The position numbers and the translations under genes are program-made. Source: Archangium gephyra (lineage in GTDB: Bacteria > Myxococcota > Myxococcia > Myxococcales > Myxococcaceae). Taken from it: a stretch of 64,000 nt of DNA. Position 1 is the first letter of the stretch, and each line of letters starts with the position of its first letter. Location: the NCBI RefSeq assembly GCF_001027285.1, contig NZ_CP011509.1:298501-362500 (forward strand), given 5' to 3'. Below are positions 9,445-19,201 of the stretch, one piece after another. Under the pieces are notes generated by a model. That model made no database searches and was not told the origin of the DNA. It worked only from the letters and a program-made list of their open reading frames with translations.

Positions 9445-9800
9445 TCACCGGACCGTGTTGGCCGAGCCCACCGCGGACACCGGCGCGGCGATGGGCGCTG
9501 GGGCGGACTGCGTGCGTGCCCAGTCCTCGGCGGTGCGCCCACGGGCGTCCCGCTTCGCCTCCGAGGCCCCGTGCTGACGCAGCCGCTCAGCCACCTGCTC
9601 GCGGCCGAAGAGCCGGGCGAACATCAGCGCCGTCTGGCCCACCCCGTTGGACTGGTCCACCGCGCAGGGCTGCTTCAGGAGCAGCTCGACGAGTCCGCGT
9701 GCCCGACGGGCGAGCCCGTACCCGTGGTGAGCGGCGGGGTACCGGCCAGCGCCGGAGCGCCCGTGAACAGCGCGGTGAGGACCAGGGGTTTCGGGTTCAT
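9445..9800 (-). pseudogene. Frameshifted secreted ankyrin-repeat protein
   Basis: An ATG at 9800 opens a good signal peptide (MNPKPLVLTALFTGAPALAG), but that frame stops after about 41 codons. The neighbouring frame then carries ankyrin-like sequence: LVELLLKQ, then QTALMFARLFGREQVAERLRQHGA and DARGRTAEDWART, to a stop at 9445. The distance from ATG to final stop is one base short of a multiple of three, so a single missing base near 9696-9702 would restore a protein of about 118 residues. It is either a real lesion or a sequence error. The product would be a small exported ankyrin protein. Confidence 0.6.
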
Positions 9801-9845
9801 GCGAGATGGAACGGTGGGGAGATGCGGACGATGGGAAGCGCCGGC

Positions 9846-10448
9846 TCACGCCTCCTCTTCGAGCAGGGTCTCTTCCAACAAGAGAACCCCTGCCACCCGC
9901 TCCGCGGAGGCCAACGCCTCCACCAAGGTCCTGGCATCTTCGGCTCCCGCACAGGCGAGGAGCAGCACGGGCGCTTCCCCTGCCTCAAGGACCCAGAGAG
10001 CTTCCGCCAGTTCTCCCTCGGCCACGGCGGTCTTGTAGAAGAAGCGCAACATGCCCTCATGCTCCTCCTCCCAGCGAAGTCCCACGGTGGTGCCAACAGG
10101 AACCAGGGCGGTTTCAATCCGGCCCCAGGCCGATCCGGCCAGACGCATCGGAGCCGCCGCCGTCTGTCCCAGGTCGGCGAGAAGGAGCTCCGGCTCCACC
10201 ACCGCTTCAATGGCGGCCCGCGAAGAGGGGGCCAGCGTGCGCAACGCACTCTGGAGCTGGGCAATCCAAGGATGGGCAATGAGCGCCTGAGCGTAACGCT
10301 CGATGCGCAAGCGCCGCTCCACTGCCCGCCCCCAGGTCTCGGCGGCGCTGGTAGAAGTCAGGAGCCAATTCCACGCATCCAGGTCGCCCTCCTCATCCAG
10401 GCCCGACACCATGGCATCGAGTGTCACATCATCAGGAGCCATCTTCAT
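9846..10448 (-). CDS. Hypothetical protein, third gene of the CHAT operon
   Basis: 200 residues, acidic, with an Ala/Leu/Glu-rich second half (LLLACAGAEDARTLVEALAS, ending LLLEETLLEEEA). No signal peptide or membrane helix. No family recognised. Its ATG overlaps the stop of the preceding gene by four bases (10445-10448), so the two are translationally coupled. The tight coupling to a CHAT protein suggests it is a regulator, substrate or partner of that protease-like product, but this is inferred from position only. Confidence 0.72.
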   Translation of the reverse strand: MKMAPDDVTLDAMVSGLDEEGDLDAWNWLLTSTSAAETWGRAVERRLRIERYAQALIAHPWIAQLQSALRTLAPSSRAAIEAVVEPELLLADLGQTAAAPMRLAGSAWGRIETALVPVGTTVGLRWEEEHEGMLRFFYKTAVAEGELAEALWVLEAGEAPVLLLACAGAEDARTLVEALASAERVAGVLLLEETLLEEEA

Positions 10449-11464
10449 GACTTCCTCCAGGCCGCCTCGCGCACAGGAAGGCTGTCGATCCGCCTTGCCA
10501 GTTCGGGCATGGCTCCCTCATCCAGTTTGAACGTGGTCAGCGTCGTCCTCGTCACGGAGTGCGTCAGGAGCGTCCACTCGAACAGCGTCTCCACCTCGTC
10601 TCCAGCTGGCGGCACGCCCGCCGCATCAATGAGCTTCTCGAGCAAAGCCGTGACGCCTTGACGCCGCAGGTGATGAAGCGCACGCGTCTGCCGCGGAGCC
10701 CCTTCCGGTAAAGACCGGGCGACCTCCGCGTCATCCCGGCGGTAGGGCGGAGTGTCCCCGCAGGGCCGGAAGAGCCACTCCCGCACGACTTGATGAGCGA
10801 GCCCACTCGAGCCGTCCTCCTGAACGAGTTGCCGGTGCAGACACTGGAACCGGAACAGTGCATCGTGGGTGATCAAGCTCCGGGCCTTCTTCGAGAGGTC
10901 GTCCTCTCGCACGGGAGGAACGGGCGGATCGAACCACCCGGTCCGCAGGCCGTCGGTCGCACGCAGCCACCAGAGGACGAGCGAGGCACAGGTGCGGTCG
11001 CGCAGCAGCCTGAGCGTGGCGATGAGGCGTTCCCGCAACCGCTGCTGCTCAAGCTCCTCCTCGACACGAGGCTTCTCGGCGGCATCATCGGAGAGAGTCG
11101 GCTGGGCCTCGGAGACATGCTGCCCCCTTCTGCGCAGCGCCTCCAACTCCGCCATCTTGCGCCGGAAGCCTGGCAGCCCAGTGCGCTGCGCCAACCAGAA
11201 CCTCGGCTGGGTGAACAACTTCCAGCTCCTCGGAATCCGGGTCAGCTCAAGCTCCCGCTCGATGAAGGCCTGCAGGCTCCAATCCACGGCATCCTCCAGT
11301 GTCGAGAAGCCGAAGGCCCTCAGGAGCGCCTCGACGCCATAAGGCTCGGCCACCTGCTCCAACGAGTGCCGGAGCATCTCGGACAGCACCGGCCGGTGCT
11401 CCATGACGAGCCGGGCCCGTCCCTCCTTGGACCAATCGGTGATCTCCGGATAGCGCTGCTCCAT
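10445..11464 (-). CDS. Helical protein of the CHAT operon, possibly sigma-factor-like
   Basis: 339 residues, no signal peptide. It starts two bases after the CHAT gene stop and overlaps the next gene by four bases. The sequence is helical and basic. SWKLFTQPRFWLAQRTG followed by GFRRKM resembles the end of sigma region 2. A charged linker follows, then LRERLIATLRLLRDRTCASLVLWWL. Late in the protein, DDAEVARSLPEGAPRQTRALHHLRRQGV has the look of a helix-turn-helix such as sigma region 4. I regard this as a weak resemblance, not an identification. It could equally be an unrelated helical adaptor. Confidence 0.7.
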   Translation of the reverse strand: MEQRYPEITDWSKEGRARLVMEHRPVLSEMLRHSLEQVAEPYGVEALLRAFGFSTLEDAVDWSLQAFIERELELTRIPRSWKLFTQPRFWLAQRTGLPGFRRKMAELEALRRRGQHVSEAQPTLSDDAAEKPRVEEELEQQRLRERLIATLRLLRDRTCASLVLWWLRATDGLRTGWFDPPVPPVREDDLSKKARSLITHDALFRFQCLHRQLVQEDGSSGLAHQVVREWLFRPCGDTPPYRRDDAEVARSLPEGAPRQTRALHHLRRQGVTALLEKLIDAAGVPPAGDEVETLFEWTLLTHSVTRTTLTTFKLDEGAMPELARRIDSLPVREAAWRKS

Positions 11465-11466
11465 GT

Positions 11467-13233
11467 TCACTCTCCCCACCAGCGGAAGGCCCCCAGGTGC
11501 ATCGGCTGGCACAACTCGTCGATCAGCTCGGCTCCGGACAAGCCGGCGATAGCGGGTGAGTCCGCATGCGCTTCGAACGGTGCGAGCGCCGGGAGCCTGC
11601 CCAGAACCTGCTCGGCCTGGAGCCCTCGCATTTCATCGATTGCCGCGAGCACCTCCCGTGGGGAGAGAGAGGCAGGCAGTCCCGGCAGCTCGCGCAGCAC
11701 CAACGCCACGTACTCGAGGGACTCGGCCAGGATCTCGGGCCCATGCCCCGTGCGGCGGCTGCGCCACCCATACTGCTCGCACACCAGGGCCTTGACCACG
11801 TCGTGCACCGGCCAGGCCAGATCGATCACCGCGGCTGCACCGCTGGCGAGAAACCCCGGCACGAGCCCCGGGAGTCGATCTCCATGATCACGTAGCACCC
11901 GCTCGAGGTCGGCGCTCCCTGCCGTGCAGGCCCAGAGCTCCACCACCCGGCAACCCGGCAGGAGCAGGTCGAGCGTGTTCCTATCCATCAGCGAATGCCC
12001 GGGGCCCAGCCGGAGACGTCCCATGGAGTCGTTGAGGGACTCCGCGGTCCCGACACCATAGAGGCGCAGCGTTCGGACCCGCGCGGCGCGGGACGCCAGG
12101 AGCTCCACCACATCGCCCCCCTGCGCCTGGACCTTTTCAGGCTCCACGACCAGCTCGGGGGGATACACCTTCCGCAGGGTCTCCAGGGCGGCCTCGCCGA
12201 AGCAGGTCGTCCCCTGGCTAGACTCCGGGGACAGCAGGCACGCGGTGAAGGGCTCCACCTCCCTCTGGATGCGGCCCCAAAGCAGACCGAAGCCCAGGGA
12301 CGGCAGATGCGAGAGCCGCGTCACCTGCTCCGCCAGAAGTGCACCGCCTTCCAGACGCAATCCCAGCAGCGGCAGCGCACGCAACGCCCCTGGAGCGAGG
12401 ACCCACCAACGGAGACGCCGCTTCCGCTGAGCCTCCTTCAGCAGGGACGTGAACACGGGGGAGAGCGCCGCCTCCAGCTGGCTCCAGGCCTCACGGCGTT
12501 GCGGGGAGTTCCCCCGGCGGGGTGACAAGTCCCCCTGGGAGGGCCGGAGCAGCTCGATCAACGCGCCCCGCACCTCTCTCGCGGAGAGCCGGACCGTGCG
12601 CCCCGTGGGACCCTGCCCCGCGTTCCACCACGCCACGACGAACAACTCATCCTGCTGGCCGAGGAACAGCCCGAACACGCCATAGCCTTCCACGAGCTTG
12701 CCCAGCCACTCCTCGTTGCGCTCCAGCTTCAACGCCGGGTCCAGCATCCGCGCCAGGGCGGCGGACTCATCCGCACCGGACTCCCGGCGCATGCTCGAAT
12801 CCAGCTCAAGTGCATCCCGCCACAGCTCACACGCCTCGTGCTCCAGCGCGCTCAGCGTACGGACCGCCTCGAAGGCCGCCGTGCGCGCGGGCTTCACGTG
12901 CTCGGGCCAGTTCGCGCAGAGCAGTTCCAAGTTCCAGGCGCAAATCCCCCGGAAGTCCCTCAACCGCTGGCTCATGGCCCCGGCCGGTAGCGCATAGGGG
13001 TCCAGGTGATAGGGAGCGGATGGCTTGTCACCCGAAGGCCCTTCCTCGAGCAGGGCCGTATCCGCCAGCGCCGCGCTCAGCGACTGCCGCCGGCGGATGA
13101 AGTCATGGAGCCCTCGAATGCGTGCACCAAACGGTCCCGGCAGCCACGCGGACGCCCAGGCCAGGCGCCCCAGGAAGGCCAGGCGGAGGTCGCAGGCATA
13201 CTGGAGGCAGGCGAGCTGATGCGCGCCCCCCCC
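11467..13233 (-). CDS. CHAT-domain protein, C-terminal part (separated by frameshift)
   Basis: This frame continues the protein encoded upstream on the minus strand. Its sense begins just after the G8 tract at 13226-13233 with AHQLACLQYACDLRLAFLG; residues of the same frame before that are shadow. It runs about 587 residues to the stop at 11467. A second CHAT fold is visible: LWWVLAPGALRALPLLGLRLEGG, the strand LRLYGVG where a catalytic His is expected, and VVELWACTAGSADLE with the Cys (codon 11926-11928). The His position is occupied by Tyr-Gly, so this copy looks catalytically dead. FLASGAAAVIDLAWPVHD matches the conserved loop after the Cys. The next gene begins two bases after the stop. 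Confidence 0.8.
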   Translation of the reverse strand, partial: GGGAHQLACLQYACDLRLAFLGRLAWASAWLPGPFGARIRGLHDFIRRRQSLSAALADTALLEEGPSGDKPSAPYHLDPYALPAGAMSQRLRDFRGICAWNLELLCANWPEHVKPARTAAFEAVRTLSALEHEACELWRDALELDSSMRRESGADESAALARMLDPALKLERNEEWLGKLVEGYGVFGLFLGQQDELFVVAWWNAGQGPTGRTVRLSAREVRGALIELLRPSQGDLSPRRGNSPQRREAWSQLEAALSPVFTSLLKEAQRKRRLRWWVLAPGALRALPLLGLRLEGGALLAEQVTRLSHLPSLGFGLLWGRIQREVEPFTACLLSPESSQGTTCFGEAALETLRKVYPPELVVEPEKVQAQGGDVVELLASRAARVRTLRLYGVGTAESLNDSMGRLRLGPGHSLMDRNTLDLLLPGCRVVELWACTAGSADLERVLRDHGDRLPGLVPGFLASGAAAVIDLAWPVHDVVKALVCEQYGWRSRRTGHGPEILAESLEYVALVLRELPGLPASLSPREVLAAIDEMRGLQAEQVLGRLPALAPFEAHADSPAIAGLSGAELIDELCQPMHLGAFRWWGE

Positions 13234-16200
13234 GGCTCGTTGCGGATGTGGTTGGAGAGGTAGGCCTTCATCAAGTCCCGATAGGCGGCCCCCGGCGTCC
13301 CCGTGGTACGCACGAGCATCCACCGGTCATCACTGGGGTAGCCCCAGAGGCCCGACTCCATCTTCCCCAGGGCTTCACTGATGAGCTTGAGGGTGGTGAC
13401 CGAGCTCGGCGCCGGCCCCTCGGCTTCGCGTCCGACGGCATGGAAGGTCGATTCGCTCAGCTCCCTGGGGGTGGAGAGCTGCTCCGCGCGCTGAGCGTTC
13501 CTCGCATCGGGCTCGAAGCGATCGAGAGCGCCCCACAACCGCTGCCACGCGGGCAGCAGCCACGTAGAGTGCAGCGTCCGCTCCGCCAGTGCCCGCACGC
13601 ACTGGAGCGTCCGCTCACGCTGTGGCGCCATTCCCACCTCGGCCCGAGGCAGCAGTTCTACGGCGATCGTCGCCACACGCAGTGACGCATAGGACTCCTC
13701 CTGGAGCTGGTCGAGCGCTGGGGAGAGGAGCTCCCAGGCGTCCTGGATGCACTGCAGCGGGTCATCGGAGCCATGGGCATGCAGAAGGACATGCAGCCGG
13801 GCGCGTGCGGCCAGGACATCCGCGGAGGCCCTCACTCTCGTCTGGGGAAGGCCCTCCAGCAATCGCTCGGCCCGGGCCACCGCCGTCCGTTGGGGAATGC
13901 GGGGGGGCCACTGCTCGACAAGCGCCACCTCGAGCCACAGGTGCGCGGCCTCCACCGACAACCGGACCCGGTCCGCCTCGGCCAGTTCCGGCTCGGCAAG
14001 CACTTCGTGGAGCCACGCCAGGGCGGTCAGCAGGTTGTCCCGATGCGAGCCCACGAGGAGATCCCGCAGCAGCCGGGCCACCTGGAGCGCCTGCTCGACG
14101 GACGGAGTCTCTCCCAGCCGGAGCGCGGTGCTCTCCGTCAGCCAGCCCTCCTGCATCTCGCGGAAGTCCTCCGGCTCGGCGGCCGAGGACTCCACGGCCA
14201 GGCATCGCGCGATCTCCTGTTGCTCCTCTTCGGACAGGGGCCTCTCGGGCACCTCGGCCCACGGCTGCCGCGGCCCCCGCTCCGGCACCCCGACGAAACG
14301 GAGCGCCGCCCAGGAGACCGGGCAGGAGAAGGCGGCGCGCACCTTCTCCACGTCCTTCTCACGAGACCCCGGCCCCAGCATCGCAGCAGCCGATTCCAGG
14401 CTGGCCGGCGCCAGTTCGACTCCCAGCTTCGCGGCGAACTCCACCACCGCCTGCCTCGCAGGAGCGCGCCGCAGGTATCCGAGCAGCATGTCCAACCCTT
14501 CCGCCTGCCACCAGCGCTGCGCCTCCAGCAGCGCGACCGCAGGGTTGACTCCCTCGGAGAGCCGCTGCCGGTACCGCTTGACGATGGAGGCCGTCACCAG
14601 GTCCGGGACCGACCACAGCGTCCCGATGACGGTCCGTACCCCGTGGCTCAGCAGCAGGAAGTCCAGACCGAACCCCTCGTCCGCCGGGGGCGTGAAGGGG
14701 TCCGTCGCCCGGTTGGTTCCCGTCTGGCAAGCCCAGATCTCCATCCGCTCCAGACCCACGAGCTTCCCCATCAGCTCAGAGGCCGACAGCTGCTGCTGGC
14801 CGTGAAGCTCCAGCACGGGCTCGTCCCCTGGCTCGTGCAGTCCGTGCGTGTAGATGCAGACGGTCTCCACCTCGGCGGCCGCGTGCATCAGCGCCTCGGG
14901 CGTTGCCGCACTCCCCTCCAGCCGCAGCTCGCCGTCCCGGCGCAACGGCAGGGCAATGGAGTGGAAGACCGTGTTCCGGGGATTGACGACCAGATGACCA
15001 GCGCGCGGCTTCCTCGCGGCCGGCCAGGTCCTCAAGGGCAGGAGGCTGGGCAACCAGATGAGGGACTCGAAACGATCCATCAACCGGTTGCCCACGGGCC
15101 CCAGGGCCGCGAGTGGCAGGGCCGCGGCACCATGGGAAGGCAACAGGACCGCACGCGCATACCGCTGCGTGGGCAGCGCGGCCGACATGTCCATGGAAGC
15201 CAACAACTGGCTCAGCGTGGCGTAATCCACCCCCTCCCTGTCCTGGGCGACCTCATGGAGGAGGGCACGCAGTCCCTCGGGAACGGCGACACTGACACTG
15301 CGCGCCACCACCTGTTCCCCCTCGAGCCAGGTCGCCACCAGGAGCAACTTCTTCTGGAGGCTCAGGCGCACCAGGACCTGGTCCGGGTGCTCCCGGAGCA
15401 ACGCCGTCAGTTCCTCCCGCGACAGGTCTTCCTCCAACGGGAGGGAGCGCTCTTCATAGGACGGATCACGGCGGCGGAGCGCGGACATCAGCTTGAGGCA
15501 CCGCATCCTGTCCTGCTCGAGGTACCCGCCGAGCAGGTGGAGGGGCACCGGTGCATTCACGGCGGCCTGGAATGCCTCGATATAGAACACCCTGTCCGGC
15601 ATGTCCTCGTCGGCCGGTGCGGCCCGGTAGGTCTCCAATATCTCCCGCAGGTGCTCGCGCTGATGGTCAGGCGCCAACGTCTCCATCGAGCGGACCATGG
15701 CATCCAGCACCGAGGCCCGAGCGCTATGACTCCCCAGCTTCGATTGCAGCTCTCTCGTTACCGGCTCCTGGGGACTCCACAAGAAGACGCTGAAGGCTTC
15801 AGCGAAGCGCATGCCACTGGTGTTCTCCAGTTGCAGGAATGCCCCCAGGGCGTCCGCTTTCTCCTCCACCAGGATGCGAGCAGCAAGGGACGCCGCCACC
15901 TGGAAGTCCATGGCGGCCGTGTCCGCCGCGAAGTCCGCGATGGTCTGTGCGCGCAGGTGGATGGCCCTGTCGATCCAATGCCTCAGGACGGCCAGCGCAT
16001 CATCCACGGAGCCCGTGCGCCGCAAGAGCTGGGCGAAATCGATTCGCAGCCGGTCATCCGTCAGACGTGTCGGGCGCACCTGCTTGAGGTAGGCCCGCGC
16101 GCGCGTGAGCCGCTCCGGAGAGTCCCCCGCCAGTTCGATCTCGGACAGCACCAGCAGGGCCTGGTCCTCACGGCCCGGCTCGGGCTCGTTCAGGGCTTCT

Positions 16201-16949
16201 TTCGCGTATTGCTCGGCCGTCTTCAGGTCCTTGCGACGGCCCCGGTGCAGGAGGATTTCGGCGGCGGAGATGCGCGCGCGAGCCAGGACATGCAACATGG
16301 AGCCGTGCCCATCCCGCTCCGCACGGCGAGCCGCGCCGATGGCCCACTCATACTGCCGGAGCGCCTGTGCCGCATCCTCCCGCTCCAACAGGAGGTTTCC
16401 GAAGTTGAGATGGGCCTCCGCCATCAGCCGCAAGGCCAGCCCTCCGCACTTCTCGGTAAGGGTGATGACACTGCGGTAGAGCTGCTCCACCTCGATAAGG
16501 AGCTCCTCTCTCTTCGGCTCCTCCACCATATTGGCGAGCGCGCGCAGGCACACGGCCAGGGAGTTCTCGCTCTGGGCACGGCGCATGGGAACCCGCTGGC
16601 GAGCAGGGGAGCGCAGCGCTTGGCGGAAGAGCTCCATGGACGAGATGCAGGCCTGCCAATCCCTCATCAACTGTCCCTTGAGCAGCCCGTGCCTCGGATT
16701 CGGAATGAGGGAGTGGGCCAGATCGTGCCGGGCCGAGGAGGCAGCGGCGCCATCATCCTCCTCCGCGAAGAGCGCAACGGCCCGCTGGCGCACGGCAAGC
16801 GCCTCATCGAACCGGGCGCGCCCCTCTAATTGCTGCGCATCGAGCAGCAACGTGTACGCCTCCATACCAGCGGGCGTGGACTTCATCTCCGCCTGATAGT
16901 CCAGGTCCAGAGCAACAAGCATCATCTCCGAGCGCGTCAGGTCTCGCAT
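13226..16949 (-). CDS. TPR-like/CHAT-domain caspase-like protein, N-terminal part (separated by frameshift)
   Basis: Opens a protein that would be about 1,827 residues if one base were restored in the G8 tract. Residues 1-450 are helical, TPR-like (EAHLNFGNLLLEREDAAQALRQYEWAI). A first CHAT domain (about 590-830) has the peptidase dyad: His702 in IYTHG and Cys741 in IWACQTG, followed by LLSHGVRTVIGTLWSVPD. CHAT proteins are caspase/separase-like proteases used in immunity and cell-death relays. More helical sequence follows up to SNHIRNEPGG at the tract. The second ATG (16949) is preferred because AGGAGG lies six bases before it and abuts the first ATG. It is the first gene of a three-gene operon. 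Confidence 0.82.
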
Positions 16950-17109
16950 TTCCATCCTCCTGCCATTGATAGCCAGTGGCGCGCCGGGGTTTCCCCGAAC
17001 ACGGCTCTCCCCCCCAGGTACGACGCCCCCCCGGAGCATGCAGCCAGGCGGCCGCGTCCCTGGCCACCTGGGGCTGCCCCTCCCCCCCTTGTCCTTCATC
17101 CCTTGTTCA

Positions 17110-18342
17110 TCAACCCGCCTGGAACGTCATGCCGGCCGCGCGCAGCCGCTCCACGAGCTTCATCCCCATGCACGAGGCCGGGGTGAGCAGCCCTCCGCGC
17201 TCCGGCAGCGCGTCCTCCGCGAGGCACAGCGCGGACTCGCCCAGCATCCACGACGTCGCGCCGTACCCCGGATCCTGCGTCGCCCCGACACGCGCTCGCA
17301 CCCGCTCGCCCGCCGTGCCCACCCCGAGCAGTTCGATCTCGAAGGAGCCACTCTCCCGCTCCTCGCGGCTCGGCCCCTCGCCCGGTGCCGGCAGGAAGCG
17401 CTCGGCCAGCTTGCGCACCGGCCCGAACACCACCGCCCCCGACAGCGCCATGCCCGCGCTCGTCGCCGCCGCCCGCGCCATTCCCGCCACGCCCCGTCCC
17501 ACGTCGATGGACTCGTCGTAACGGAACTCGCGCCCGTAGGCGTAGCCGAGCAGCGCGTTGCTCCGCCGCACCACCCGCGTGTTCACCGGTGCCATGAAGA
17601 ACGGCGCCAGCCAGCGCCCCGTGTCCGGATCCTTCCGGGGGCGGAGCCAATCCCCGTGCCCCTTCCGCTCCGGCGCTCCCTCCGGGCTCAGCGAGAACGG
17701 ATCCGCCATCACCCGGCGCACCGCGGGGTCCTTCATCCGCTCCGCCGCGTAGAGCCCGCTGGCGATCGTTCCACCGCTCGCGCCGCCCTTCATCCGCCGC
17801 ACCCGGTAATGGGCCTCGGCCAGCCGCCCCCCCTTCGCGGCGAGCTGCTCGTGGAGCAGCAGCACCCCGAGGTCCGACGGGATGGAGTCGAAGCCGCACG
17901 AGGGGACGATGCGCGCCCCCGTCTCCACCGCGCGGGCATGGTGCGCGTCGATCATCTCCCGGACCCAGTGCGTCTCGCCCGTCAGGTCGCAGTAGTCGGT
18001 GCCCTGCTCCGCGCACGCGCCCAGCAACACGCTTCCATACCGGGCGTAGGGGCCCGCCGTGGTGCACACCACGCGCGTGCGGCTCGCGAGCCCGTCCATG
18101 GCCTTCTTGTCCAGGCTGTCGCCCGCCACCAGGGGGAGCTCCTTCGCGGAGGGCTCCAGCGCGGCGAGCTCGTTTCGTACCCGCTCGAGCTTGTCGAGGC
18201 TCCGGCCCGCCAGGGCCCAGCGGAGCGAGGGGCGCTTCTTCACGAGGTACTCGGCGACGAGGCGGCCGGTGAACCCCGTGGCTCCGAAGAGGACGAGGTC
18301 GAACTCCCGGGCCCGGGTGCGGCGCTGCTCACGGTCTGTCAT
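17110..18342 (-). CDS. Saccharopine dehydrogenase-like NAD(P)-binding oxidoreductase
   Basis: 410 residues. The N-terminal Rossmann loop LVLFGATGFTGRLVAEYL and WALAGRS are typical of the saccharopine-dehydrogenase-like group that includes mammalian SCCPDH and mycobacterial trans-acting enoyl reductases. Further family marks are VVCTTAGPYARYG, GTDYCDLTGE and the PSCGFDSIPSDLG segment. The C-terminal half holds the family's GGASGGTIAS stretch. The likely role is a lipid-related reduction, not lysine metabolism; no lysine pathway genes are nearby. The start at 18342 is only 53 bp from the divergent hydroxylase gene, so the two promoters overlap. Confidence 0.88.
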   Translation of the reverse strand: MTDREQRRTRAREFDLVLFGATGFTGRLVAEYLVKKRPSLRWALAGRSLDKLERVRNELAALEPSAKELPLVAGDSLDKKAMDGLASRTRVVCTTAGPYARYGSVLLGACAEQGTDYCDLTGETHWVREMIDAHHARAVETGARIVPSCGFDSIPSDLGVLLLHEQLAAKGGRLAEAHYRVRRMKGGASGGTIASGLYAAERMKDPAVRRVMADPFSLSPEGAPERKGHGDWLRPRKDPDTGRWLAPFFMAPVNTRVVRRSNALLGYAYGREFRYDESIDVGRGVAGMARAAATSAGMALSGAVVFGPVRKLAERFLPAPGEGPSREERESGSFEIELLGVGTAGERVRARVGATQDPGYGATSWMLGESALCLAEDALPERGGLLTPASCMGMKLVERLRAAGMTFQAG

Positions 18343-18395
18343 GCTCGCGGATGCAAGCACCGGACGCACCCGAGCGGAAGGAAGGAGTTCGTCAC

Positions 18396-19196
18396 ATGCA
18401 CCAGGTCATCGACTGGCTGCGCACCGTGCCGCTGTGGCAGGCCGCCCTCGTCTTCCTGGCCAAGAACGCGCTCGTGCTCGTGCTCGCCGTGGCGCTCGGG
18501 GAGTGGCTGATCCGGCGCCATGCCCACCGCCGCGTGGCTCCCGAGGCCCTTCCGCTCCAGCGCGAGGAGTGGGTGCTCGCCACGGTGTGCGTCGTGCTCA
18601 ACTCGGTGGTGACGTTCGCCGGCCTCCTGCTGTGGCGCGAGGGGTGGATCCGCTTCCGGCTCGACGGCGGCCCCCGCGTGCTCGTGGACGTGCTCGTGCT
18701 CGTGGGGGTGATGGACCTGGGCATGTACCTGCTGCACCGCACCGCGCACCTGCCGCTGCTCTACGGCTGGCTGCACGCGCCCCACCACCGCTACGAGCGC
18801 GCCCGGCCCCTCACCCTCTTCGTCCTCAGCCCCCTGGAGGTGCTCGGCTTCGGGGCCCTCTGGCTCGCCGTGTGTGTGGCCTACGAGGCCTCGTGGGCCG
18901 GCATGTTGCTCTACCTCGTGATCAACACCCTCTGGGGCCTGCTCGGACACCTGGGCGTGGAGCCCTTCCCGGATGGCTGGGTGCGCTGGCCCGGCCTGCG
19001 CGCCGTGGCCACCACCACCTTCCACGCCCGGCACCACCTGGACCTCGCCCACCACTACGGCTTCTACACCGTCGTGTGGGACCGGCTCCTGGGCACGCTC
19101 GCCCCCGACTACGAGGCCTCCTTCGCCCGCTCGCAGGTGGTGCCACCGGAGCCCCTCGCACCACCCCAGCCGGGCACTCCGGGGTCGCGGGCCTGA
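18396..19196 (+). CDS. Sterol desaturase/fatty acid hydroxylase family membrane protein
   Basis: 266 residues with several membrane helices (AALVFLAKNALVLVLAVALG; VLVDVLVLVGVMDLGMYLL; GMLLYLVINTLWGLLG). The three histidine clusters of the di-iron membrane hydroxylases are present: HRTAH, HAPHH and HARHHLDLAHH. Such enzymes hydroxylate or desaturate sterol, carotenoid or fatty-acyl substrates at the membrane. AAGGAG lies about ten bases before ATG 18396. It is divergent from the saccharopine-dehydrogenase-like reductase, also a probable lipid enzyme. It ends five bases from the convergent StyA-like gene. The substrate is unknown. Confidence 0.9.
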   Translation: MHQVIDWLRTVPLWQAALVFLAKNALVLVLAVALGEWLIRRHAHRRVAPEALPLQREEWVLATVCVVLNSVVTFAGLLLWREGWIRFRLDGGPRVLVDVLVLVGVMDLGMYLLHRTAHLPLLYGWLHAPHHRYERARPLTLFVLSPLEVLGFGALWLAVCVAYEASWAGMLLYLVINTLWGLLGHLGVEPFPDGWVRWPGLRAVATTTFHARHHLDLAHHYGFYTVVWDRLLGTLAPDYEASFARSQVVPPEPLAPPQPGTPGSRA

Positions 19197-19201
19197 AAGC
19201 G

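Noticed and set aside
10445..11464. Firm annotation as an ECF sigma factor
   Set aside because: The resemblance is limited to short helical patches without a clear region 2.4 or 4.2 signature, so it is left as a hypothesis.
13773..16829. 1,018-codon open frame on the plus strand
   Set aside because: Antisense to the CHAT protein, with Arg/Gln/Leu/Pro-rich composition and no domain; the opposite frame has clear CHAT motifs.
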